Assembly (NCBI GenBank): GCA_964058845.1
Contig: CAXKVR010000161.1
Location: forward strand, 1-21,533
DNA length: 21,533 nucleotides
Origin: Carex sylvatica
Taxonomy: Eukaryota > Streptophyta > Magnoliopsida > Poales > Cyperaceae
Reading direction: 5' to 3'
Part shown: piece by piece, positions 8,655 through 18,970 of the stretch
Position numbering within the stretch: position 1 is the first letter of the stretch
How the letters are laid out: every line of letters starts with the position of its first letter
Program-made: the position numbers and the translations under genes
Notes under the pieces: model-generated
Databases searched by the model: none
Seen by the model: the letters and a program-made list of their open reading frames with translations, nothing else
Told to the model about the DNA's origin: nothing

Positions 8655-11230
8655 TGTCACACCCCGCACCCCACGAGGCGCGACAGGTGCTTCCTGCCGT
8701 AGACATACGGTTGTCCGTATGCCTACAAGGCAATTACGATATAATAGAAAATAAAACAAACAACGCAAACAACCAAATAAAACTAGCAAAAAGTCCACAA
8801 ATCCCAGCTGGTCAGGTAATATCATACAAACCCGTATCTCGATGGATACGCATCACAGGATGACATAGAGAATATATATATATACAATCAAAACATAAAT
8901 ATATACATAATCTCTAATGTCAAAATACCAGACAACTAAGTAGCGGTGAAAACCAGGCCTACCGACCTCGTGTCTCTCTCGGATCTGCCGAACCGGAACC
9001 TGAAAAATTTACCCAAAAGAGGGGGTGAGAATTGAATTCTCAGTGCGATAAATTGCCACAAATCGTTCCTGGACTTGCAATCACAGATTATATTCAAAAA
9101 TAAAACACAAATAAAGCTCAGATCAGTTTATAATCATATATAAACATGAATGCACAAACCCGACAACATTTATCCAAATGAAATCACAGTTCAGGAATTG
9201 CCAAGATGAAATTCAAGCACACAATATTTGGTTTAACTCGATTTCAGAATATCTGGTAGTAACTACAGATGTTCCACCAAACTGGACCCCAATTCGTTCC
9301 CACTCGTCTGTAGGGTTACAGACACCTACAGACGGCTGCACCAGATAAAACCTTTTCTCATGACACTCATCTGTAATTACAGGCTTAACTGTTTAATTAA
9401 AAGTCTGGTTCTAATTCATATCCGGAAATTCCATATAAATCCAATTGACCATCCAAACGCATTACCCCCTGGGTAATGCCTCCGATACACAGTCACCCAT
9501 AACCAAAATCATAATACAAAGTCACTTACCCCTCGTCCCAACCGGTACTGGGAACTGCCGAGGGCCAGACGATCTAAAGCTTTAGAACACTGGGCGTCAG
9601 AGTCCATGCATAGACTTTGACAAATCCGGATTCACCTCCCTGGGTGACATCATCACGGTGGATGACAATAATACCATATCCACCAACCGATGGTGATATA
9701 AAGCACGGTGACTTTAATTCCAAAATCAGATCATTCAGATCAACACAAATAATAACCATACTATCATGCAAATCAATCAGATAAACAATTCGAGTTTCAC
9801 TTTATTTGGGCAATGCAATGCATATGAATCGAAACACAGTTTAATTTCTGAATATAAAATATCAGACAAGTCCAGAAACCCCGCACCTGAGTAATAGCGC
9901 GCTCGACTAAGGCTCAGGCGTCTCGAACGACCCAGAAATCCTTTGCCTCGTATGATTACCACCTATTGCATACATTGATTCGATTAACGCGTTCGATTAA
10001 TATCTGATAAGTTAACTCGATTAATTCCAACAATTTCCCGAGTTTCACATGAAACTATCACAATTCCACCAAATTCCCAATTTCATCCAAACCTTAACTC
10101 ACAATTTCACATTTCAACATAAATTCAATCGATTTAAACAGAAGTCAAGTCGATTATCGAGTTATAACGTTTCAAATCAAATTCGAATTCGAATTTCACC
10201 AAAAATATAACAAATCAATTGAATTAGGGTTTCCAAGAGAAAAGGAAAACAAATCATATCAATTATCACAAATTAACAACTAATCGAGCTAGCACTCGAT
10301 TACTGAAACCCTAATTATGAATTTTAACCGAAATCACGACAAATCGAATAAATTAGGGTTTTCAAAAGAATTGCAAGGGAGAAAAATATACCAAATTGAA
10401 GCTTTAGAATCGATCAAGGATCGTCAATTCAGCTCGAATCTCGATTTTCCGACAAGTTCAATCAGTTTCCGCGCTCGATTTCTCTCTCTCTCTCTCTTTC
10501 CCTTTTTTGGTTCGGCCAACCCTAACTTCTCACGAAAATTTTCTTCAATTTATTACGGTGGAAAATGAAAGAAGAAGAAAGGTTTTTGGTTTAATAATTG
10601 GAATTTTGCAAATATACCTCTCCATATTTTTAATATTATCAAACTTTGATAATTTCACAAATAAGCCCTTATGTAATGTTTTATTTATTAAAAAAAGGAA
10701 GAGAAAGAGAGATGATAGTTTATTTGGTCCATTTTGCAAATAAGTCCCTCAAAAATAGCAAAAATAGCAAAAATACACCCCAGTGCGGATCACTCATTCG
10801 CACTGCGGATCCGTCCAGCCGCACTCAAGGCGCAGAAAAAAAAAATCCGAGCCTAGTGCGGACGCACTGAGACTAGTGCGGATGATTCCATCCGCATTCA
10901 GTACTTAGCAAAAATTCGGCAACTTCAGAAGAGTGCAGAACTCACCCGCAGTGCGGACGACCCATCCGCACTACCATCCGTACCCAGAGAAAATTGCAGA
11001 AGTTAATTAAGGAACTTGTCCCGGTGCGGGTGAAGCCACCCGCAGTGCGGGTCATCCATCCGCACTGGACCGTTTTTCTATATTTATAATTCGATTCTTG
11101 ACGCCTTAACTCAATCAGTCAGTATAAAAATATTTCCTAGCATTATATTTTTAACTACTAAAATATATTTAATTTACTATTTTGAAATCTTGTTATTTTA
11201 AAATTTTCACTACGTTATCATAATGTCACA
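8655..11230 (-). mobile_element. Solo LTR in inverse orientation nested in the outer LTR
   Basis: On the minus strand it starts TGTGACATTATGATAACG and ends GTGCGGGGTGTGACA. CCCTG flanks it exactly on both sides (8650-8654 and 11231-11235). The 2576-bp interior has no gag/pol frame. It holds a leader-like AT-rich part, a CT-rich tract near 10483-10500, and a block of repeated AGTGCGG/CCGCACT motifs at 10780-11068. Removal of the element and one CCCTG restores a continuous outer LTR. The gypsy assignment rests on the termini and the long non-coding LTR. Confidence 0.75.
10780..11068. repeat. Cluster of short inverted AGTGCGG / CCGCACT motifs in the nested LTR
   Basis: AGTGCGG or CAGTGCGG occurs repeatedly (for example near 10790, 10855, 10875, 10948 and 11045), alternating with its mirror CCGCACT or CCGCATT (near 10892, 10967 and 11056). 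The GC-rich cluster stands out in AT-rich surroundings and could form several small hairpins. It is probably part of the LTR's own structure. Confidence 0.5.
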
Positions 11231-12539
11231 CCCTGGTTCTATTGGTCTGGCCGGACGATAGAGTTCTCTCCTGCTCATGAAGGAAGATATTAACTATTTT
11301 ACGACTTGGATTGTATGATTTCTCCTATTGGATATGTTTGGGGTGATGAATCGTTAGGCGAGATGACACACCGGATTTTGATATACCCATCAGCTAGCGT
11401 GCTTATAACTTGTGGGCAATGCTCGATGTCACTAGGCAATGTGTATCATTGCGCCTATGATCGCAGTCCTTGGATTATATTATTTGGATCTTTGATCCTA
11501 TTGGCACGACACAGGGTGATATACTTGACCGTATTATTATTATTATCATTATTATATTTTGGGCACACATTGCGAGGAGTACTGGATTCCGACTTGATTT
11601 CTATCCAATATTATACTTTGATTTTATTTTGAGTTATTCTGCATGTTGGCATAATAGAATAATCGCATCATGGCATCATTAAAAAGTATTATAAATTTTA
11701 TTAGATATTAATATAGGTTCACACATATGCATATTTTAAAGTTTATTCATTTTATAATTTAAAAATGCTTTGACCGTAGAGGATCCCTGAGGGGATAATT
11801 CTGGGTCACATACTGGGCGATTCGTCGCTCACCCACAAGTTGTTTCGTGGGTTTTAGGTACAGGTTCTGGTGGTCCGCAGCATGAGATGTCAGGAGCTAT
11901 CCCCGAGGGCCACACCACTCGACTTAGTTAGAGTTAGGCTTTTTATTAGGTTTACGAGTCCCGTATTTCCTGTGTTATATATACGGGCTCGATAGATCAT
12001 GTTTCCCCTTCTATAGTTGGTGTTATTTGGATCCGAGACGGATCGAATTATATAATATGTATGTGTATGTTTATTTATCTGCTATGTGACTGATGTTTGA
12101 TATTTATATTATTATGCTTCCAATGCTGTTTGATTTATTATTTATGATTAGCCTTGCGTGCTTAATGATTAACTAAGAACGAGGCGAGGTTGATCACACC
12201 TTAAATCCAGTATTCCTGGTTTGGGGTGTGACATTAATATATATTTGGAGACCAAAATTTTATTTTTTTTGAAATTTTTTACTATTTTTTTAGATTTATT
12301 GAAAATCGTTGTTTTTTTATGATCCAAATTTGTCTGAAAACAGTGATTTTCAATAAATCTAAAAAAATAGTAAAAAAATTTCAAAAAATGTAAAATTTGG
12401 TCTCCAAACACATATTAATATGGAGAATAAGATGAACGATTTGGATCGGTCATTTGAACTTTGAATCCGATAATTTATAATCCAATGAACAAAAAAGTCT
12501 ATACATTGCAATGCACCATAGCCCATCTCATTATATATA

Positions 12540-12757
12540 TATTTAGGCTAAAAATGTCGGGTCAAGAAGATATGCAAGAATACCATTAAGTTCAATTAAT
12601 ATATCACTTATGAAAGAGCAAATTGAACTCAACATGAGATGAAGAGAGATAATTCAGCTCAAACAAATAATTTTCATAAAAGTTTTAAAACCTCCATTAT
12701 AAAATAAGTTTGGTTTATCACATTGTCTAATATAATATTCAAAAGTCACATTAAACA
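12540..12757. other. Gene-free AT-rich stretch
   Basis: No coding frame, repeat structure or regulatory motif was recognised between the right end of the split MITE and the next foldback element. Confidence 0.5.
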
Positions 12758-13231
12758 ATATGTTTGGATGTGTTAAGAATAGAAACTATTTTAAAATAGA
12801 GACTATTCATAATAGCAATGTGCATCTAAACATTATTTTTGCTATTGAGAATAGTTAGAATAGCTGCTATTCTTTATTTCTTATAAATACTGGAATAGCT
12901 ACTATTCGGAAGTGTGAAAAGAGAGAGAAAAATACTTATTTTTCAAATTTTCGCCAATACAATTCCGAAATGACAAAATTGACATTGCTTTGTGTTATCT
13001 CCACGTTGTAACAATTCAGTCTATATTTTCTCTTAATTAGTACTTTGTTAACACTATTATTTATCGGTTACAACTATTCACTATTCCAAATGTACAATCC
13101 AAACAACATTTGTACTAATCCGAATAGCACCATTTTCACACTAGTCTAAAAATCACTATTTTTTTTTTCTATTTTCATTAACTATTCTCAAATTTTGCTA
13201 TTCTAGCTATTTCAGCTCTCATCCAAATGTA
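12758..13231. mobile_element. Foldback MITE-like element with TTTGGATG ends
   Basis: TGTTTGGATG at 12761-12770 is mirrored by CATCCAAATG at 13220-13229. The interior has many complementary blocks built from AATAGCTATT/ACTATTC motifs. It is about 470 bp and non-coding. Plant elements with TTTGGATG-like ends occur in the hAT and Harbinger groups, but the flanks do not show a clear duplication, so the superfamily is left open. Confidence 0.5.
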
Positions 13232-13744
13232 TCCTAATGCTACTTTAACTACTACTTTCAGGAGCGGATCAAGCTTCTCCTGTTGTGGTATATTTATTCG
13301 AACGTTGCGTATAAATCTGAATCTAAAGTGTAAACAAGTAAGATATCAATAAATAATACCATCTGAATCTAAAGGGTGAATTATGTACTTTAACTTTATA
13401 TAACTTTCATACTTATTTTAATTTAATAATTGTTAAAAATCTCCAATGTACTTTTCAATACCACGCTCTTTCGATATATCAAAAAAATAACCATATATAA
13501 ATTTTAATATATAAGAGATGATGAATTATGTTTGAATATTAATATGTACATGATTCATCATTTTTAAGCATGAGATTTTGTGCATGCGACAAAGTATGAG
13601 TTTTAAAAAAAAATTACATTGATTTGTAAGATAATTTAGACAAAATTAATTATAAACAAATTTACTATAGACAAAACATCAATAGCTCCTAGGAGTACAT
13701 TACTTTTTTACCTCCATCATTGTGTGAGAATTCTTACTCCGCAA
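13232..13744. other. Gene-free stretch before the right promoter
   Basis: AT-rich and non-coding. ACCATCTGAATCTAAAG and GAATCTAAAGTGTAAAC near 13317-13380 form a short imperfect direct repeat. Nothing else was recognised, and homology with the left flank is not evident before about 13745. Confidence 0.45.
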
Positions 13745-14081
13745 TAAAGAAGTGGGACCCTGGTCATAGAAAGAAAGATTTATTCGCGAACAACCGTACT
13801 TGTCTCATTCGAGCAAAAAATTACATTTAGTTCTTGGCGCCATTGAAAGACGAGCCCCTCTGTTTGCCGAATCCGTATCCCTCGGGTACAGTAGAGACGA
13901 ACGGTCTGGATTTAATTCCAATCGGGTCAGAGATTCGTGTTAGAGTTAAAAAACGGTGTGGATTTTCTTATTGCACCGAGGGGATACGGATTACTGTTTT
14001 CTGATCGCTCCACCTCCACCTCCACCTCCGCTCCGTCTCTCTCTCTCTCTCTCTCTGACAGGGACCCACACACAAACCCCA
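13745..14081 (+). promoter_or_regulatory. Upstream/leader region of the right B3 gene
   Basis: This stretch matches the sequence upstream of the left gene in mirror orientation, including the block around TTCTTGGCGCCATT at 13831-13844 and AGAAGTGGGACCC near 13748. A CT microsatellite at about 14036-14056 lies 25 bases before the ATG in the probable 5' UTR. TTGGCGCC resembles an E2F-type site and CT/GA tracts can bind plant GAGA-binding proteins, but both readings rest on motif resemblance only. No convincing TATA box was seen. A foldback element (13870-13992) interrupts the conserved region. Confidence 0.45.
13870..13992. repeat. Small foldback (MITE-like) in the right leader/promoter
   Basis: The ends are inverted repeats of about 17 bases: AATCCGTATCCCTCGG at the left, and CCGAGGGGATACGGATT at the right with one extra G. 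The corresponding region of the left paralogue goes directly from the GACGAGCC block to the CT-rich leader without this sequence. CTGTTT occurs on both sides and may be a target duplication, though imperfectly placed. It is therefore probably a right-copy-specific insertion. The superfamily cannot be assigned. Confidence 0.55.
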
Positions 14082-17000
14082 ATGGCGGTGCCAGTAGTGG
14101 AGATAGATGATATAGATTGGACAGAGGTGAAGAGGCCAAACCCCCATTTCTTCAAAGTCCTTGGAGGAGACTTCACCCAACGCATGGCAAGTGATCTCTT
14201 TATTTTTTTTCCCGGTTTTTTCCTCAATTATTTGGTGCATGATCTTTTGCGGTCGTAAAGGGTAAATATTTTAGCTATCTTTTAATAGCCGAGTCTCGTG
14301 TCACGGTCATTCACACCGATCACGGAGAGGTAAGAGGTAAGAGGTAAGACCGTAAGAGGTTTTAGGTGAAAAACCTCCACTATTCTTTTCCCCTCTTTTC
14401 TTTTGTCTAATTATTACTACAAAACGGCCTCATCTTTGGATCTATTAAATTGCAATGTCAATCTGTATTTTGCTTTTCTATTTAGTGGGTCCACTTTATT
14501 TTTTTTCAAGGAGTTATGTTTATAAACGTTTTTCACAATCTATGCTTTTTCCTTTTTATTTTTATTTTGGATGTATTCGTCCAAATATGGTTACCGTGTC
14601 AACAAAATCGCACCTGCAGGTCAGTTTGTGCACACTAGGCTTATAAATCAGTACAAAATTTGATCACCACAGTACGATCTGAGATGGAAAGCTATAATTG
14701 TGCAAATCATCTCAGAATTTACACCAGGTTTTCTTATAAATGTCTTGTTGAAGAGAACATTAAATCATGGCATTCATCAGAAATTTGACAGTAACATCTT
14801 TCCTTGACCAAATAACACACACTTTCTCATAATCTTTCATCACTATTTATTCCATATACAGAAAATCCCCCCAAATTTTGTGAAAAATTTACAAGCGGAT
14901 ATGACAACAAAGTCCAGTTCCTCATCTGATCCACTAATTATGACTGCATCCATCGAGGGCCCCACTGGACAAACATGGTATGCAGAGCTCGAGAAGACTG
15001 CAAGTGGTGTGTTTTTCACCACAGGGTGGTCAAAATTTGCAACAGACCATTCCTTGAAGGAGCACGAGTTGTTGATAATTCGGTACAATGGTTGTCTGAG
15101 CTTCACTGTGCTGATATTTGACAAGACAGCCTGTGAAAAGGAAGGTTGGGATGGCGGCAGTGTAAATGGAGGGAGAAAGGCTCAGCTTAAGCCGATAAAG
15201 CTCGCTTTTGGTCAAGACGAGTTGGGAGATCAGCTGAAAGGTGAAGGCATGGAAATATTACCCTTAACTTTGTTAATTAATTGGGGTAGCAGGAAATGAA
15301 TTAAATCTTTGATAAGTTACTATTTTCATGCCAAAGAAGCCAGATTTTAGTCACAACATAGTAGTTACTTGCTGGTTAAACCATTATTTATTTGGATGGG
15401 AATCCCTTGACGAAAGCTTGTCTTGATCTTGACAATACTTTTATCAATTAATGCCAAATTTTTTTTATAAAATAGGAAAAAATATAGACATGTTGTTTTC
15501 CTTGTAGATTGGTTGTGTATCAATTTTCATGCAGTTCGACTATTATTTGATGTTCCATCAAATACCGTTAAATATGGACAGGTTGCAAATTTCATGTTAT
15601 TTGATGAAATTTGCATAAAATTCCATTATTTTTATGTATATGATATTTATAAAGTATAGATTTATTTATTTGTTGGATTTAAAAATATAAGTTATTTTTG
15701 AGGGTTGTTAATGATGTCAAGATAAAGTTGTTGTCAATGGATCCTGACCCAATTTGTTTTTGCTTTGTTTTGACTTGCAGCATCTTATATTTGATTCATT
15801 TTTTGTTGGCAATACAATGGTCCATCTGCACTTGTATAATCATGCCTGGTGCATTTCTTATAACAGCACAAAATCCTGAAACACTTTGATTGCAACAAAG
15901 AAAACAGGTTGATTTTTTTGGACTGGAACTCGATATTCAGTATGTAATCCCTTTTATATCATGCAGAGAAATCAGTTTCCTCCTCTGAAACCAAGATCAC
16001 AGACAGTGAAACACAAGATGAGGAGATGAATGTTGTTGAAACCTCAACAAGAAACCACAAGAAAGCATCAGAGAGGAGCAAAAGCGGTCTAGTGACAGAA
16101 AAGGAGAAGCTGAAGGCGCGAGAGGCCGCACATTCTTTTGCATCAGAGAATCCTTTCTTTGTAATTCGTTTGAAGGCATCACATGTATACAGCAGTTGGA
16201 GGAGATTGGTTAGCTCTTGTCTTGTTTGTTTTACTTAAATTGATTATTTTTCAAACACGAGAGGTTCTTCCTTGCGTTCACTACCCCAAATTCATAATTT
16301 TGCAATCTATCTAAAATAATGATCAGTGCACAAGGGGCAAATATTTTAATTTTTCATCACATAGTGTATATGTTATTATTAATAATTATGAAGTTTGAGT
16401 ACTACCACTAGTATTCACAGCAACAGATTAACTTCTGAACTTTAAAATTTTTGAAAGGCGAAACATATAGCAAAACCAGTGACTGCTTTGTTAGTCACAA
16501 CTGAAGCAGAGAATAAGTGTGACCACTCTAAGCATCCTATTAAGGACAAGGGATTGCCAGAATCTTCTGCACATGCAGTTGATCTGAGCAGGGAACTGAG
16601 TCCTTTCGGCATGAATTCTTTTTGACGCATCCTCTGCTGGCTGTTCAGTGGCTGCTCTTCTGATTAATATCATATACTATTTTAAAATTAGAGATTTGCT
16701 CCAATGCACCACATTTTAGAGTAAAAAATTTAAAAATCCATTTTGACCAGTAAATAACTCGGGACAATATCAGGAAACTAAACATAATCAGTTACATTTT
16801 TTGGTTACGAAATTTTTAAATAGAACTTTCTAAGTTTTCCTTTTTAGCCAATTATAATTCTTACCGGATATATTGTTTAGTGGTAGATGTATATTGACAA
16901 TCATATCATCGTCAGAATTTTCTAATCAAATAACAGCTATCAGATGAAATCAATAACAATCATCCATATTTTTTTTACTATACTGGACACCCACTCTTAA

Positions 17001-18580
17001 AATTAATATTTTATTTATTGTTTAATTGTCCAACTACTTAGATTGCAACCTTTAAGTTCGTTGTAATTATATTACCTTGGATGAATTATTTAAAAAACAC
17101 TAAATAATAATAAAAATAATGTTGGTTGCCATGATGTAATGCTATACTTAGATTTTGCAACAACACGGCAATGATTTGAATTATTGTAATAAAATATTTA
17201 TGCCACAAATTTGTAGTAATTTTAATGATTTTTTTTGTTGTGATATCTCCATCCTGTTGTAGTGCTTGTATTCAACTTATTGAATATGAACCGTTTGATT
17301 TAGAATTGTATGGTAATGATGCAATGTGAAAAGTATATTCACAGATATAACTTGGGAATACAGCTGTCACGTATTGAGGTCAGAATGGTCATTGTCATCT
17401 TTGAAATCTTTCTGGTAGTTTTATTTAAGTTAATCATACTTGATAAAATAGATTTCAGGCTGATATGCCAAGTACGTCATATCAATATCTGTCATATCAA
17501 TATCTACTATTACTCCGATTTTGCCCTTCTATTTGCCAGAAAGAGAAAAAGAAAGAAAAGAAGTTCCAAGTGTAAATATTTGCCTCAATAATTAGCATAT
17601 TGAAGGAGTTATTGTTGAGGCATGCATACACTTTGAACTGCTGTTTGATATGAATTATGGTGAACATTACGTTGTTCCTGGGTTGCAACTTTGCTCCAGT
17701 TTGCACCACACAAGTGGTATCATAGGCTCTGATGTTATTCAATTGTTCGTTAATTCTAGAATTATCTCCAAATGAGATGCAATGTGGTCTTTATTGGACC
17801 CAATTTGCTTTCAGTCTACACATGCATCAAAATATTCGAAGGACGAAAAAAAAAATATAGACAAACATTACATCTGCATACACTGCCAACAAAGATAAGA
17901 AATACTGGTAATACAATACTGGTATGGTTTAGTGATTCTGGCATCTTTGACATTGCTGCTGGCATGCACAGGGGCAAATCATAAGTTGCGCCAGGAGGTG
18001 CTTAACCACCCCCATGATTTTAAATTTTTTAATCATATATATTGAAATTTCTTTTTTTTTAAAATATTTTTTTACAGTTCAGCTCCCCAATAAAATATTA
18101 CATATGTGCTTGTAGCCTAGTGGTTAGAATTCTATTTTGTTGTTGTGGAGACCGGGGTTCAAATCTCAGTGACTGCATATTCATAATATGCATTTTACCT
18201 TTCAGTCCCCCATGTATATTTTATAGTTCTGCCCTTGGGCATGCATGCTTATTTCTGAAATCTAACTATAGTATATTATTCGGATGCAGAGATTCCCTAT
18301 GAAGTTTTCAAGAAAGTATATGCCGCGCAGCAAAACAGAGTTTATTTTGCGTGTTTCAGCCAACAGTAAAACCTGGTCTGCTGCATTCATCCCACATATA
18401 TCTGAAAGAGACCGGCTGTCGAGAGGATGGTCTTCATTTGTATGTGACAACTCTCTAGAAGAAGAAGACTATTGTGCTTTTGAGCTTGTGAAATCATCCG
18501 AATTTCTTATCCACATTTTCAGGGTTTCCAAAATGCAGATGGGGGCAGCATCTAGAGCTAGGAAGAATGCTAAAGCTTAA
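14082..18580 (+). CDS. Two-B3-domain REM-like transcription factor, complete (4 exons)
   Basis: Exons 14082-14186, 14862-15240, 15967-16208 and 18290-18580 join in phase (0, 1, 0) to 338 residues ending in TAA. B3 domain 1 spans about residues 22-125: HFFKVL, then KIPPNFVKNL across the exon 1/2 junction, GQTWYAEL, FFTTGWSKFATDHSL and FTVLIFD. A charged linker follows, with a basic stretch at about 190-201 that could be a nuclear signal. B3 domain 2 spans about 223-322: NPFFVIRL, FPMKFSRKYM, TWSAAFIPH, GWSSFVCDNSL, then FLIHIFRV. B3 proteins of the plant REM family bind DNA in the nucleus; the target of this one is unknown. The ATG was chosen because it matches the paralogue and immediately precedes the B3 domain. 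The intron 1 donor is GC (ATG|GCAAGT), the others GT. Joining the exons restores B3 continuity, which supports the model. Intron 3 (2.1 kb) is full of non-coding sequence. Family assignment is firm; function is unknown. Confidence 0.88.
16455..16626 (+). other. Open coding-like patch in intron 3
   Basis: A 56-codon run without stop, of higher GC than the intron around it, encodes a hydrophilic peptide beginning KAKHIAKPVTALLV and including CDHSKHPIKDKG. It follows an AG preceded by a T-rich stretch (16456-16457). It matches no B3 segment and would interrupt the B3 domain if spliced in. It could be an alternative terminal exon, a remnant of a captured exon, or chance. Confidence 0.25.
18107..18176 (+). 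repeat. tRNA-derived SINE-like segment
   Basis: TAGCCTAGTGG (18113-18123) fits a polymerase III A box and GGTTCAAATCT (18156-18166) fits a B box, about 33 bases apart. The sequence does not fold into a tRNA acceptor stem, so it is not a tRNA gene. It is more likely the head of a tRNA-derived SINE or of a related transposon sequence. Element ends are not resolved. Confidence 0.45.
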
Positions 18581-18761
18581 TGTTCTTGTAGTCTCTCTCT
18601 AATATGGTTCTGGAGAGCCAGGCCAGAGCTTGAAAGATTCTGTGAATTTCCTGCAAGGTTGCTGGTTTGGCAACTCTCCTAGGGCCTTTTGTTTATCGAT
18701 GGTCTATGTTTCGCCTTTTTTTATCTATTCTAGAACCGTTAAAGCCGAATTTTTTTATCTA
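18581..18761 (+). other. Probable 3' UTR and flank of the right B3 gene
   Basis: This is sequence immediately after the TAA stop, with no further coding frame. No unambiguous polyadenylation signal of the AATAAA type is visible before the foldback element at 18762. Confidence 0.4.
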
Positions 18762-18945
18762 TAGCATCCGGCCCAAACTCAATTCAAAGGATTCAGTCAT
18801 TTTTGCAAGAATTCCAAATATATCCGGTCCGCTAAACAATCCAACAGGCTGCAGGCTTTGTAGATAATCCAACAGGTCCGTTGGATATATTTGAAATTCT
18901 TGCCAAAATATTGTATGACTTGAATTGATTTTGGGCCGGATGCTA
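18762..18945. mobile_element. Foldback MITE with TAGCATCCGGCCCAAA ends
   Basis: TAGCATCCGGCCCAAA at the left end is mirrored by TTTGGGCCGGATGCTA at the right. Further internal complementarity includes ATTCCAAATATATCCGG against GGATATATTTGAAAT. It is 184 bp and non-coding. TA at both extremities may be the target duplication. Confidence 0.65.
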
Positions 18946-18970
18946 CAAAAATATTGTATGTCCGTGCTGA

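Larger units (their letters stand above)
6469..12233 (+). mobile_element. Solo LTR (Ty3/gypsy-type) inserted in a MITE, itself interrupted
   Basis: It begins TGTTATATCCCGAAATTTTA and ends TTTGGGGTGTGACA, with TTAAT directly on both sides (6464-6468 and 12234-12238). Start and end are those of a single LTR. No second LTR copy, primer-binding site, gag or pol frame occurs, so it is read as a solo LTR left by recombination. Without the nested element and its extra CCCTG it is about 3.18 kb, long but within the range of large plant gypsy LTRs. It includes a near-perfect tandem repeat at about 7153-7216 (AACTATACTATACTAAAATA units) and a direct repeat AAAGTAAATGATCAATATTT at about 7668 and 7733. 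The open frames in it are short and look accidental. Confidence 0.75.
6353..12529. mobile_element. Foldback MITE split by a nested LTR insertion
   Basis: The left piece (6353-6468) starts GAGATGGGCTATGGTGCATT and the right piece (12234-12529) ends with its mirror AATGCACCATAGCCCATCTC. ATTATATATA lies directly outside both ends (6343-6352 and 12530-12539), consistent with a 9-10 bp Mutator-type duplication, although the sequence is low complexity. Removing the LTR and one TTAAT copy restores a continuous arm that mirrors the right half base for base over long stretches. Confidence 0.75.
16209..18289 (+). other. Intron 3 of the right B3 gene
   Basis: It is bounded by the donor TTG|GTTAGC and the acceptor GATGCAG|AGATTC, both phase 0, in the middle of B3 domain 2. 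The interior is mostly AT-rich. It contains an open coding-like patch (16455-16626), a short tandem repeat of about 15 bases with TCATATCAATATCT units at 17475-17507, a tRNA-like SINE segment (about 18107-18176), and CCCCCATG-bearing sequence around 18010 and 18208 of a type common in plant transposons. Confidence 0.7.

Noticed and set aside
8568..8863. Short frames on both strands at the LTR/LTR junction
   Set aside because: They cross the boundary of two insertions and have no recognisable protein features.
11306..11632. 108-residue frame in the outer LTR
   Set aside because: No domain, and located within LTR sequence; likely chance.
15241..15299. Reading exon 2 of the right gene through to the TGA as the true C terminus
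   Set aside because: A phase-1 donor at 15241 joins exactly to exon 3, which starts the second B3 domain; read-through would give a one-domain protein and leave exons 3 and 4 unexplained.
18107..18176. Possible tRNA gene
   Set aside because: A and B box-like motifs are present but no acceptor or T stem can be paired.
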